From Actinomycetota bacterium (GTDB taxonomy: Bacteria; Actinomycetota; Actinomycetes; JACCUZ01): a stretch of 7,014 nucleotides of DNA. The notes below the pieces were generated by a model that was not told the origin of the DNA, made no database searches, and saw nothing but the letters and a program-made list of their open reading frames with translations. Where the stretch lies: assembly GCA_030841245.1 (NCBI GenBank), contig JAVEDG010000093.1, positions 1 through 7,014 of the forward strand. Reading direction: 5' to 3'. A program made the position numbers and the translations under genes. Shown piece after piece: positions 1 through 5,836 of this stretch; the first letter of the stretch is position 1; every line of letters starts with the position of its first letter.

Positions 1-2
1 TC

Positions 3-2048
3 GAGGCGCTGCTGGAGCGCCTCGACCCCGAGCAGCGAGCCGTGGCCACCGCGCTGGACGGCCCCGTGTGCGTCCTCGCCGGCGCCGGCACCGGCAAGAC
101 GCGTGCGATCACCGCCCGGATCGCGCACGGCGTCCTCACCGCCACCTATGTCCCGCAACGGGTGCTGGCGGTGACGTTCACCGCCCGAGCCGCGGGGGAG
201 ATGCGGTCCCGGCTGCGCGACCTCGGCGCGGGTGGCGTGCAGGCCCGCACCTTCCACGCCGCGGCGCTGCGCCAGCTGCGTTACTTCTGGCCCCGGCTGG
301 TCGGTGGCGAGCTGCCGACGCTGGTCAGCCAGAAGGCGCCGCTGGTGGCCGAGGCGGCCAGCCGGCTGCGACTGCCCGTCGACCGGGCCACCGTCCGGGA
401 CCTCGCGGGCGAGATCGAGTGGGTCAAGGTGACCATGACCGACCGCGAGGACTATGCAGCCGCGGCCGCCAAGGTCGGACGCCAACCGCCGGCCGGGCTT
501 GACCCGGTGGACGTCACCCGGCTGCTCACGACGTACGAGGACGTCAAGCGCGGCCGTACGGTCATCGACTTCGAGGACGTGCTGCTCTACACCGTCGGGT
601 TGCTGGCCGAGCACGAGGGCATGGCGGCGGCCGTCCGCGGCCAGTACCACCACCTCGTCGTGGACGAGTACCAGGACGTCAGCCCCTTGCAGCAGGCGCT
701 GCTCGACCAGTGGCTAGGAGGCAGCGACCAGCTGTGCGTGGTCGGCGACCCCAACCAGACGATCTACACGTTCGCCGGTGCCTCGCCCGCCTTCCTGCTG
801 GGCTTCGGTGAGCGCCACCCCGGCGCCACGGTGGTGCGTCTGGTCCGCGACTACCGCTCCACGCCGCAGGTGGTCGCTCTGGCCAACGCGGTGCTGCGCG
901 GCGCGGCCGCGTCGGACCGCACCCGCCTCGAGCTCGTCGCCCAGCGTCCCGACGGGCCGGCGCCCGTCCTGCGCGGACACCCCGACGAGCCGGCCGAGGC
1001 CGCGGCGGTCGCCAAGGCGATCGCCGAGCTCGTGCGTGCCGGGACCAGGCCCAGCCAGATCGCCGTACTGTTCCGCACCAACGGTCAGAGCGAGACCTAT
1101 GAGCAGGCCCTGTCCGACTCGGCCGTGCCCTACGTGCTCCGCGGGGGCGAGCGGTTCTTCGAGCGTCCCGAGATCCGGGAGGCGCGGCTGTTGTTGCGGG
1201 GCGCTGCTCGCGCCGGCACCGACGGCGATCTGCCCGCTGCCGTGCGAGGGGTGCTCAGCGCGAGCGGCTGGAGCGAGTCGCAGCCCGGCGGCACCGGGGC
1301 GGTGCGCGAGCGCTGGGAGTCGCTGGCCGCCCTGGTCCGGCTGGCCGACGAGCTGGCCTCGGGCCGGCCCGAGGCCGGCCTGGCCGACTTCGTCGCCGAG
1401 CTCGACGACCGGGCCGACGCGCAGCACGCGCCGACGGTGGAGGGGGTCACGCTCGCGTCGCTGCACGCCGCGAAGGGCCTCGAGTGGGACGCCGTGTTCC
1501 TGGTCGGGGCAGTCGAGGGGATGCTGCCGATCACCTACGCCGAGACCCCGGAGGGGGTCGAGGAGGAGCGGCGGCTCTTCTACGTCGGGGTGACCAGGGC
1601 CCGCGAGCACCTGTCGGTCACCTGGAGCCTGGCCCGCTCGCCCGGCGGCCGGTCCGGCCGGCGTCCCACGAGGTTCCTCGACGGGTTGCTGCCGCGCGCT
1701 GCTGAAGCACCGCCACGCACCGCGAGGTCCCGGCGCCGCACGGCGGCGACCTGCCGGGTGTGCGGCCGCTCGCTCACGGGCGGCGCGGAGCGCAAGCTCG
1801 GCCGCTGCGAGACCTGTCCCTCCTCCTACGACGAGGGCTTGTTCGAGCGCCTGCGCGCGTGGCGCAGCGGGGTTGCCGCGGGCGCGAGCGTGCCCGCCTA
1901 CGTCGTGTTCACCGACGCGACCCTGGTGGCCATCGCCGAGACCTGCCCCACGACCGAGACCGAGCTGCTCGCCATCTCCGGCGTCGGGCGGACCAAGCTC
2001 GAGCGCTACGGCGCCGAGGTGCTCGACCTGTTGCTCCGACACGAGTGA
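3..2048 (+). CDS. uvrD2: ATP-dependent DNA helicase UvrD2 (SF1A, HRDC-tailed), 5' end outside the window
   Basis: A 3'-to-5' superfamily 1A DNA helicase of the UvrD/PcrA group, acting in DNA repair and replication-associated unwinding in the cytoplasm. The frame is open to the window edge and codes 681 visible residues. A GTG at 42 exists, but the Q-motif LDPEQRAV is encoded before it (visible residues 7-14), so the real start is off the left edge by probably only a few codons. Counting from the codon at 3: Walker A AGAGTGKT 26-33; TFTARAA motif Ia about 58-64; DEYQD motif II 221-225; VVGDPNQT motif III about 246-253; DYRSTPQ motif IV about 283-289; LHAAKGLEWD motif V about 487-496; LFYVGVTRAREH motif VI about 525-536. 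A C-x2-C-x14-C-x2-C module (Cys 584, 587, 602, 605) then leads to an HRDC domain (about 607-678). The tetracysteine-HRDC tail separates UvrD2 from UvrD1/PcrA. M. tuberculosis UvrD2 is about 700 residues, so almost nothing is missing. Confidence 0.95.
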   Translation, partial: EALLERLDPEQRAVATALDGPVCVLAGAGTGKTRAITARIAHGVLTATYVPQRVLAVTFTARAAGEMRSRLRDLGAGGVQARTFHAAALRQLRYFWPRLVGGELPTLVSQKAPLVAEAASRLRLPVDRATVRDLAGEIEWVKVTMTDREDYAAAAAKVGRQPPAGLDPVDVTRLLTTYEDVKRGRTVIDFEDVLLYTVGLLAEHEGMAAAVRGQYHHLVVDEYQDVSPLQQALLDQWLGGSDQLCVVGDPNQTIYTFAGASPAFLLGFGERHPGATVVRLVRDYRSTPQVVALANAVLRGAAASDRTRLELVAQRPDGPAPVLRGHPDEPAEAAAVAKAIAELVRAGTRPSQIAVLFRTNGQSETYEQALSDSAVPYVLRGGERFFERPEIREARLLLRGAARAGTDGDLPAAVRGVLSASGWSESQPGGTGAVRERWESLAALVRLADELASGRPEAGLADFVAELDDRADAQHAPTVEGVTLASLHAAKGLEWDAVFLVGAVEGMLPITYAETPEGVEEERRLFYVGVTRAREHLSVTWSLARSPGGRSGRRPTRFLDGLLPRAAEAPPRTARSRRRTAATCRVCGRSLTGGAERKLGRCETCPSSYDEGLFERLRAWRSGVAAGASVPAYVVFTDATLVAIAETCPTTETELLAISGVGRTKLERYGAEVLDLLLRHE

Positions 2049-2057
2049 CAGGAGTGT

Positions 2058-2095
2058 AAAAAATGTTTGCACCTGACGCGGAGTGCCTCTACCCT
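2058..2095 (+). promoter_or_regulatory. whiB7 promoter with WhiB7-type AT-rich upstream element
   Basis: Ten bases after the uvrD2 stop there is a run of six A (2058-2063), then 3 bp, then TTGCAC (2067-2072) as -35, a 17-bp spacer, and TACCCT (2090-2095) as -10 (fits TAnnnT). Transcription would start near 2102. WhiB7 binds the housekeeping sigma factor and uses its AT-hook to contact an A/T-rich stretch about 3 bp upstream of the -35; this spacing matches exactly, so whiB7 is probably autoactivated. The A-run stands out in a G+C-rich setting. Caveat: ATG at 2063 lies in the element and has an AGGAG 8 nt upstream (2050-2054), so a longer upstream ORF read from the uvrD2 transcript is possible. 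Confidence 0.72.
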
Positions 2096-2135
2096 CCAAA
2101 CAACGAGACGCAGTCCCGCGCGCTCACGAGCCGAC

Positions 2136-2144
2136 AGGAGGTGA
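2136..2144 (+). promoter_or_regulatory. Perfect Shine-Dalgarno of the upstream ORF
   Basis: AGGAGGTGA, fully complementary to the 16S 3' end, ends 5 nt before ATG 2150. It favours 2150 over the in-frame ATGs at 2063, 2225 and 2291. The 16 nt at 2137-2152 match the whiB7 initiation region at 2570-2585 at 15 positions. Confidence 0.8.
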
Positions 2145-2149
2145 CCACG

Positions 2150-2413
2150 ATGGAGAGCATCAAGACCAACACGCGCCTTGGCGCCCTGACCGTGGTCACC
2201 GACGTGCCGCGGACGTGGGAGCCCATGGGCGCGTCCGGTCACACGCAGGTGCGGCTTGCCACGCCGTACGCGGTGCGCGCCAAGGGGACAGGTATGTCCG
2301 CTGTCAGCGCGTTCGCCGCCGGCCGTATCACCGCAGTGACCAGCCAGCTCCCGATCCTCGGGGCCGTCGTGATCGACGGTTCGTGGATCCGCGCTTGGAG
2401 CCCACCGGTATAG
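2150..2413 (+). CDS. 87-residue upstream ORF in the whiB7 leader, unknown product
   Basis: I do not recognise this protein. The ORF lies between the predicted whiB7 promoter and the attenuator, so its likely role is to sense ribosome performance as a leader ORF; a separate function for the peptide is also possible. About 86% of its codons end in G or C, as in real genes here, so it appears to be under coding selection. The product has a polar N-terminus (MESIKTNTRL), a WEPMG segment at residues 23-27, an Ala/Val-rich middle, a hydrophobic stretch at about 68-76 and a Trp-containing end (WIRAWSPPV, 79-87). No cysteine, signal peptide or convincing membrane helix is seen. The stop is 26 nt before the terminator stem, so a ribosome finishing the ORF would sit close to it. 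An extended form from ATG 2063 would be 116 residues, but that codon lies inside the promoter element. Confidence 0.65.
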   Translation: MESIKTNTRLGALTVVTDVPRTWEPMGASGHTQVRLATPYAVRAKGTGMSAVSAFAAGRITAVTSQLPILGAVVIDGSWIRAWSPPV

Positions 2414-2439
2414 GACGAGACTCCTCCACCGGCACCTCC

Positions 2440-2483
2440 AAGGCCGCGGAACCCGAAACCCGGGATCCGCGGCCTTTTCCTTT
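2440..2483 (+). terminator. Intrinsic terminator / attenuator upstream of whiB7
   Basis: AAGGCCGCGGA (2440-2450) pairs perfectly with TCCGCGGCCTT (2466-2476), 11 bp. After an A/A mismatch the stem continues with CCCG (2452-2455) against CGGG (2461-2464), leaving a 5-nt loop. The T-rich tract TTTTCCTTT (2475-2483) follows. It lies 99 nt before the whiB7 ATG and after the upstream ORF. Placed between promoter and gene, it should abort transcription by default, as in known whiB7 leaders. Confidence 0.85.
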
Positions 2484-2567
2484 GTCCGCCCACGACAAGC
2501 GAACCCGACGACCGGTTAGCAGGAACTGATGACCCAGTCCCAGCAGAACCCAGTCCGACTGATCAAC

Positions 2568-2577
2568 AAGGAGGTGA
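2568..2577 (+). promoter_or_regulatory. Perfect Shine-Dalgarno deciding the whiB7 start
   Basis: AAGGAGGTGA gives ten bases of complementarity to the 16S tail and ends 5 nt before ATG 2583. An in-frame ATG at 2529 has only AGGA 4 nt upstream and would add 18 residues with no WhiB-like features, so 2583 is preferred. Confidence 0.85.
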
Positions 2578-2582
2578 CCCCG

Positions 2583-2879
2583 ATGCAGCTCGCCGTGCTC
2601 GATCCGGCGACCGACTTCCAGGTCGCGATCGACCAGATCGACGAGGAACTGCCGTGCCGGGTGAACGACCCGGAGCTGTTCTTCGCCGAATCGCCCGCGG
2701 ACGTGGAGTACGCCAAGTCGCTCTGCACCGACTGTCCCGCCCGACTCGCCTGCCTCGCCGCCGCTCTCGAGCGTCGCGAGCCGTGGGGTGTCTGGGGCGG
2801 AGAGTGGTTCGTGCAGGGAGTCGTGGTTCCCCGCAAGCGTCCGCGTGGTCGCCCGCGCAAGTCGGAGGTCGCGGCATGA
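2583..2879 (+). CDS. whiB7: WhiB7 transcriptional regulator (Fe-S, AT-hook)
   Basis: A 98-residue WhiB-like protein that binds a [4Fe-4S] cluster, associates with the region 4 domain of the primary sigma factor, and activates intrinsic antibiotic-resistance genes. Visible features: cluster ligands Cys25, Cys48, Cys51 and Cys57 in the C-xn-C-x2-C-x5-C pattern; the sigma-binding turn EPWGVWGGE (66-74); and a basic C-terminus with AT-hook RGRPRK (88-93). The AT-hook after the WGG turn separates WhiB7 from WhiB1-WhiB6; M. tuberculosis WhiB7 (92 residues) ends almost the same way. The gene follows uvrD2 in the same direction, as in mycobacteria. Control is probably by self-activation at the 2058-2095 promoter and by the attenuator at 2440-2483. 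The next small gene overlaps the stop as ATGA. Confidence 0.96.
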   Translation: MQLAVLDPATDFQVAIDQIDEELPCRVNDPELFFAESPADVEYAKSLCTDCPARLACLAAALERREPWGVWGGEWFVQGVVVPRKRPRGRPRKSEVAA

Positions 2880-3130
2880 CCGCGACCGCAGTCCAGCCAT
2901 TGACGTCTGTCGAGCTCGTCACACGACCTGTGACGGCCGACTTCGTGAACAGGAGTCTCGAGATGCAACTCATGCAAGAGGATCTGGCGCGTGCTCATCT
3001 GAACGCGCGACTCGAGCAGGCACAGCGAGAGCGCGTCCTGCGCGCCCTCCGTGCCCAGCGTGCAGCCCGGCGTGCCGAAGAGGCAGCCAAGCGCGCTCGG
3101 CGTCTGCTCGCCCTCGCCGTCCTGCGGTGA
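2876..3130 (+). CDS. Small Arg/Ala-rich helical protein, translationally coupled to whiB7
   Basis: An 84-residue product I cannot assign to a family. The ATG overlaps the whiB7 stop (ATGA), and GGAGG (2864-2868) lies 7 nt before it, so the two genes should share a transcript and be translationally coupled. Residues 1-29 look non-globular. From residue 30 the chain is rich in Arg, Ala, Leu, Gln and Glu (QEDLARAHLNARLEQAQRER and onward), predicting one long amphipathic, strongly basic helix or coiled coil without cysteines. An internal ATG at 2963 has its own AGGAG (2951-2955), 7 nt upstream, and would give a 55-residue protein consisting only of the helix; both starts are credible. A basic helix co-induced with a regulator of ribosome-drug resistance could bind RNA, the ribosome or WhiB7, but nothing in the sequence shows which. 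Confidence 0.7.
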   Translation: MTATAVQPLTSVELVTRPVTADFVNRSLEMQLMQEDLARAHLNARLEQAQRERVLRALRAQRAARRAEEAAKRARRLLALAVLR

Positions 3131-3163
3131 TCCGCCGGCAGCCAGACACAAGGAAACAACCGC

Positions 3164-3196
3164 CAGGGCCCCGACCACGACGTGGTCGGGGCCCTG
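3164..3196 (+). terminator. Long perfect hairpin ending the whiB7 transcript
   Basis: CAGGGCCCCGACCAC (3164-3178) pairs perfectly with 3182-3196, a 15-bp stem, 33 nt after the stop of the small gene. No T-run follows on the plus strand. On the minus strand the hairpin is followed by a T-rich stretch (complement of 3146-3160), but no minus-strand gene precedes it. Most likely it is the 3' end of the whiB7 transcript. Confidence 0.6.
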
Positions 3197-3329
3197 CGCA
3201 TGTGGCCGTGCCGATGTCGGCGCAACGCCGGGCGGCGGCGAGCCTGCCCGGGCGCGGATCGGGAAGGATGGCCCGTGACCCTCGGGTGGCGCCACAGCGG
3301 CGTCCCGCCCGGTAGGAGAGGAGGCCGGC
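3197..3329 (+). other. Intergenic gap before the polymerase gene
   Basis: Apart from a strong Shine-Dalgarno (AGGAGG, 3319-3324, 5 nt before ATG 3330) I see no gene and no clear -35/-10 pair here. The polymerase promoter is expected in this stretch if the hairpin at 3164-3196 terminates. Confidence 0.4.
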
Positions 3330-4238
3330 ATGGCGGAGCGCTCCACGGTCGACGTCGGTGGCCGCCGGTTGGCGCTGTCCAACCTCGACAAGGTGCTCTA
3401 CCCGAAGTCCGGCTTCACCAAGGGCGAGGTCGTCGACTACTACGCGCGGATCGCCGAGGTGATGCTGCCGCACCTGGCCGAGCGGCCGCTCAGCTTCAAG
3501 CGCTACCCCGACGGTGTGGAGACCTCGGGCTTCTTCGCCAAGAACGCCCCGCGCGGCACACCGGAGTGGGTGCGGACCGTCAACCTCCCCGCACCGGGCA
3601 GTGGGATGAACCGGGAGACGATCGACTACGTCGTGGTCTCGGACCTGCCGACCCTTGTCTGGGCGGCCAACCTCGCTGCGCTGGAGATGCACGTCCCGCA
3701 GTGGACGGTCGGCCCCCGCGGCGGTGTGCGCGCACCCGACCTGCTCGTCCTCGACCTCGACCCGGGCGATCCGGCGACCATCGTGGAGTGCGCGCAGGTC
3801 GGGCTGCGGCTGCGCGACCGGTTGGCTCAGGACGGCATCGACTCGCTGGCCAAGACCAGCGGGTCCAAGGGGATGCAGGTGTACGCCGCTGTGTCGACCT
3901 CCTCGGACGGGCAGACCTCGGCGTACGCGCACGAGCTGGCCAGGGAGCTCGAGGCGGCGGACCCGGTGCTGGTCGTGTCGAAGATGGCCAAGAACCTGCG
4001 CGGCGGCAAGGTGTTCGTCGACTGGAGCCAGAACAACGGGGCCAAGACCACCGTCGCGCCGTACTCCCTGCGGGCCCGGCCCGAGCCCTGGGTCTCCACG
4101 CCGCTGACCTGGGACGAGGTGGCGGCCATCGCGCGGCCGGCTGACGCCCGTTACCGTGCCCCGGACGTGCTCGACCGCGTGGCCGAGCACGGCGACTTGT
4201 TCGCACCCCTGCTCGAGACCGGGCCGTCACTGCCGTGA
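3330..4238 (+). CDS. Stand-alone LigD-type NHEJ polymerase (primase-polymerase)
   Basis: A 302-residue archaeo-eukaryotic primase-family polymerase matching the PolDom module of LigD. In bacterial non-homologous end joining such enzymes add ribo- or deoxynucleotides and fill gaps at double-strand breaks, usually with Ku and a ligase. Visible features: LSNLDKVLYPKSGFTKGE near the N-terminus (16-33); a phosphate/template-contact region with RYPDG (58-62) and GFFAKNAP (67-74); His121; catalytic LDLDPG with Asp142 and Asp144; nucleotide-binding SGSKGMQVY (177-185); and KVFVDWSQNN (227-236) with the third acidic residue Asp231. Gln183 replaces the His often seen in the KGLH form of the motif. No ligase or phosphoesterase domain is attached and no Ku gene is in the window, so the enzyme is a single-domain PolDom like the extra mycobacterial paralogues. 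ATG 3330 follows a strong ribosome binding site. Confidence 0.92.
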   Translation: MAERSTVDVGGRRLALSNLDKVLYPKSGFTKGEVVDYYARIAEVMLPHLAERPLSFKRYPDGVETSGFFAKNAPRGTPEWVRTVNLPAPGSGMNRETIDYVVVSDLPTLVWAANLAALEMHVPQWTVGPRGGVRAPDLLVLDLDPGDPATIVECAQVGLRLRDRLAQDGIDSLAKTSGSKGMQVYAAVSTSSDGQTSAYAHELARELEAADPVLVVSKMAKNLRGGKVFVDWSQNNGAKTTVAPYSLRARPEPWVSTPLTWDEVAAIARPADARYRAPDVLDRVAEHGDLFAPLLETGPSLP

Positions 4239-4270
4239 GCCGGTCGGCCGTCCACCAGCGGCTGGGCGCC

Positions 4271-4276
4271 TACCCT
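4271..4276 (+). promoter_or_regulatory. -10 element for a probable leaderless transcript
   Basis: TACCCT, the same hexamer proposed as the whiB7 -10 box, ends 6 nt before GTG 4283, so transcription would start at or next to the start codon. The only SD-like bases, GAG at 4278-4280, are too close to serve. No good -35 is visible, which is common for actinobacterial leaderless promoters. Confidence 0.5.
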
Positions 4277-4282
4277 TGAGGC

Positions 4283-4438
4283 GTGGTCACGTGTGCGCTC
4301 TGCGGTGCGACGGCCGCTGAGCTGCCCCTGACCTGGATCATGTCGGTGGAGCGTGGGCGGCGGCTCGTCTACTGCGACACCTGCAGCCGCGAGAACGTGC
4401 GCGCCATCGAGGGCAGGCTGGACAGCGAGTGGTTCTGA
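4283..4438 (+). CDS. Small two-CxxC (zinc-ribbon-like) conserved protein
   Basis: A 51-residue protein beginning with GTG. Four cysteines form C4-x2-C7 (CALC) and C31-x2-C34 (CDTC), separated by 23 residues containing LPLTWIMSVERGRR, and a SRENVRAIEGRLDSEWF tail follows. Two CxxC knuckles at this spacing indicate a structural zinc site. I recall similar short proteins with the same LPLTW..SVERGRR and ENxRxIEGxLDSEW signatures being annotated as hypothetical across actinomycetes; their function is not known to me. TGA at 4277-4279 is in frame just upstream, so 4283 is the only reasonable start. Codon bias is normal for the region. The gene converges on the ABC1 kinase with only 7 bp between the two stops and no obvious terminator there. 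Confidence 0.82.
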   Translation: MVTCALCGATAAELPLTWIMSVERGRRLVYCDTCSRENVRAIEGRLDSEWF

Positions 4439-4445
4439 GCGGTGT

Positions 4446-5759
4446 TCAGGCCGGTGCGAAGCCGGGCACCCAGTGTTCCAGCTCGTCGCGCCACCTGGCC
4501 TCGGCGCCCAGCTGGCACAGCACACCGATCGTCCCCATCGTCACCCGGTGGATCAGCAGGTACTCCGGCGGCAGGTTGAGGTGCAGGCCGACGGTGTACG
4601 CCGGCGATCGCGGGTCCGCCACTCGCCCGGCCTGGGCGCGCAACCACGCGCGGGAGAAGCGGAACGTGTCCGAGTTCAGCGGCTCGAGTATCGGGGCCAG
4701 GTAGCCCAGCAGCCGCGGCGCGTCCAACTCGATCGCCGGGCGCACGAAGCCCTGCCCGCGTAGCCCAGCGAGGACGACGTCGGCCTCGCCGTCCAACGCG
4801 GCCCGGAGCAGCGGCCCGATCGGGCGCGGCAGCCCGCCCGGCAGCCGGTTGACGGCACCGAAGTCCAGCACGCCCAGCCGCCCGTCCGGGAGCAGCCGGA
4901 AGTTGCCCGGGTGCGGGTCGGCGTGCAGCAGCCCGACCCGGGCCGGGCCGGAGAACAGGAACCGGGCCAGCAGCAGTCCGGCCCGGTCCCGGCGTTCCTG
5001 GGAACCCGAGGCGATCACTCGGGACAGCGGAGTCCCCTCGACCCACTCGGTCACGAGCACCTGGTCGCCACCGCTGACCACCGGCGGTACCACGATGTCG
5101 GGGTCGCCGGCGTACGCCGTGGCGAACTGGTCCTGGCTGCGTGCCTCGAGCCGGTAGTCGAGCTCCTCGGCCACCCGGGCCTTCAGCTCGGCGACCAGGG
5201 GCTTGGCGTCCAGCCCCGGCACGAGCAGGCCGACGACCCGGCTCAGCCGGCCGATCTGGTTGAGGTCGCTGAGCAGCGCGGCACCGGCACCGGGGTACTG
5301 CACCTTGACCGCGACGGGGCGCCCGTCCGACCACACGGCCCGGTGGACCTGACCGATGGACGCCGCCGCCGAGGGCTTGCTGTCGAAGTGCTGGAACTGC
5401 GCGCGCCAGTCCGGGCCGAGCTCCGCGGCGAGGACGGCATGCACGGTCGAGGCGGGGAGCGGGGGCGCGGCCTCCTGCAGCCGGGTGAGGGTCTCGCGGT
5501 AGGGACCAGCCAGGTGCTCGGGCATCGCGGCTTCGAAGACCGACATCGCCTGGCCGAACTTCATGGCGCCGCCCTTGAGCTCACCCAGGACGCGGAACAG
5601 CTGCTCGGCCGTGCGGGCCTGCAGCTCGGCCGCGACGATCTCGGCCGGGCGGCCCCCAATGCGCCGGCCCAGCCCGATGGTGGCCCGCCCGGCGTACCCG
5701 AGGGGCAGTCCGGCGAGCTTGACGGTTCGGGTCACCGCTCGGCGCGGGAGATCGTTCAT
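4446..5759 (-). CDS. ABC1/UbiB-family atypical protein kinase (MABP-1 / Rv3197-like)
   Basis: An AarF/ABC1/UbiB-family ATPase or kinase-like protein of 437 residues. Counting from ATG 5759: KxGQ motif KFGQ (67-70); alanine-rich loop AAASIGQVHRA (131-141); the ATP Lys in VAVKVQYP (Lys152); ExD motif EELD (198-201); catalytic-loop HADPHPGN (279-286); and the metal-binding DFG (299-301). KxGQ plus the A-rich loop in place of a glycine loop is diagnostic of the family. The length and the N-terminus (MNDLPRRAVTRT) agree with the mycobacterial homologue Rv3197, reported as a WhiB7-regulon member affecting macrolide tolerance. ATGs at 5768 and 5786 are alternative starts; none has a clear Shine-Dalgarno. 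The gene lies 77 bp downstream of the E1-like gene on the same strand, possibly one operon. I see no A/T-rich WhiB7-type element upstream, so WhiB7 control is not shown here. Confidence 0.9.
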   Translation of the reverse strand: MNDLPRRAVTRTVKLAGLPLGYAGRATIGLGRRIGGRPAEIVAAELQARTAEQLFRVLGELKGGAMKFGQAMSVFEAAMPEHLAGPYRETLTRLQEAAPPLPASTVHAVLAAELGPDWRAQFQHFDSKPSAAASIGQVHRAVWSDGRPVAVKVQYPGAGAALLSDLNQIGRLSRVVGLLVPGLDAKPLVAELKARVAEELDYRLEARSQDQFATAYAGDPDIVVPPVVSGGDQVLVTEWVEGTPLSRVIASGSQERRDRAGLLLARFLFSGPARVGLLHADPHPGNFRLLPDGRLGVLDFGAVNRLPGGLPRPIGPLLRAALDGEADVVLAGLRGQGFVRPAIELDAPRLLGYLAPILEPLNSDTFRFSRAWLRAQAGRVADPRSPAYTVGLHLNLPPEYLLIHRVTMGTIGVLCQLGAEARWRDELEHWVPGFAPA

Positions 5760-5836
5760 CCATCGCATTGTCGCTGACCGGACCACGAGCCGGAGCGCCG
5801 ATGGGAGTACTCGTCGCGGTCAGCGGATGTGGGGCG

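Larger units (their letters stand above)
2102..2582 (+). promoter_or_regulatory. whiB7 leader (upstream ORF plus attenuator)
   Basis: About 480 nt separate the predicted transcription start from the whiB7 ATG. The stretch holds 48 nt of leader, an 87-codon ORF (2150-2413), a C/U-rich segment with CCTCC (2423-2427) and CACCTCC (2433-2439), a strong intrinsic terminator (2440-2483), and about 100 nt leading to the whiB7 ribosome binding site. That last segment contains the 9-nt direct repeat ACCCAGTCC at 2532-2540 and 2548-2556. In mycobacteria and streptomycetes whiB7/wblC is known to be controlled by such a leader: slowed translation of an upstream ORF prevents termination. The arrangement is seen directly; that it works as an attenuator here is inferred from the family. 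Confidence 0.72.

Noticed and set aside
714..2099. Long minus-strand ORF (461 codons) opposite uvrD2
   Set aside because: It lies antisense to a helicase with all conserved motifs; the product is low-complexity Gly/Arg/Ala with no recognisable domain, typical of antisense frames in high-GC genes.
2529..2582. whiB7 N-terminal extension from ATG 2529
   Set aside because: Only a weak AGGA precedes it, while ATG 2583 has a perfect ten-base Shine-Dalgarno; the 18 added residues have no WhiB features.
3164..3196. Palindromic operator for a repressor
   Set aside because: A 15-bp perfect stem right after an operon end is more simply a transcript-end hairpin; no second copy is seen near a promoter.
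2970..4190. Minus-strand ORF (406 codons) across the small gene, hairpin and polymerase
   Set aside because: It is antisense to the well-supported LigD-type polymerase and crosses a terminator-like hairpin; no protein family is recognisable.
3330..4238. Full LigD (polymerase-phosphoesterase-ligase) or ATP-dependent ligase
   Set aside because: The ORF ends at residue 302 after the PolDom; no ligase Lys motif or phosphoesterase domain follows in any frame.
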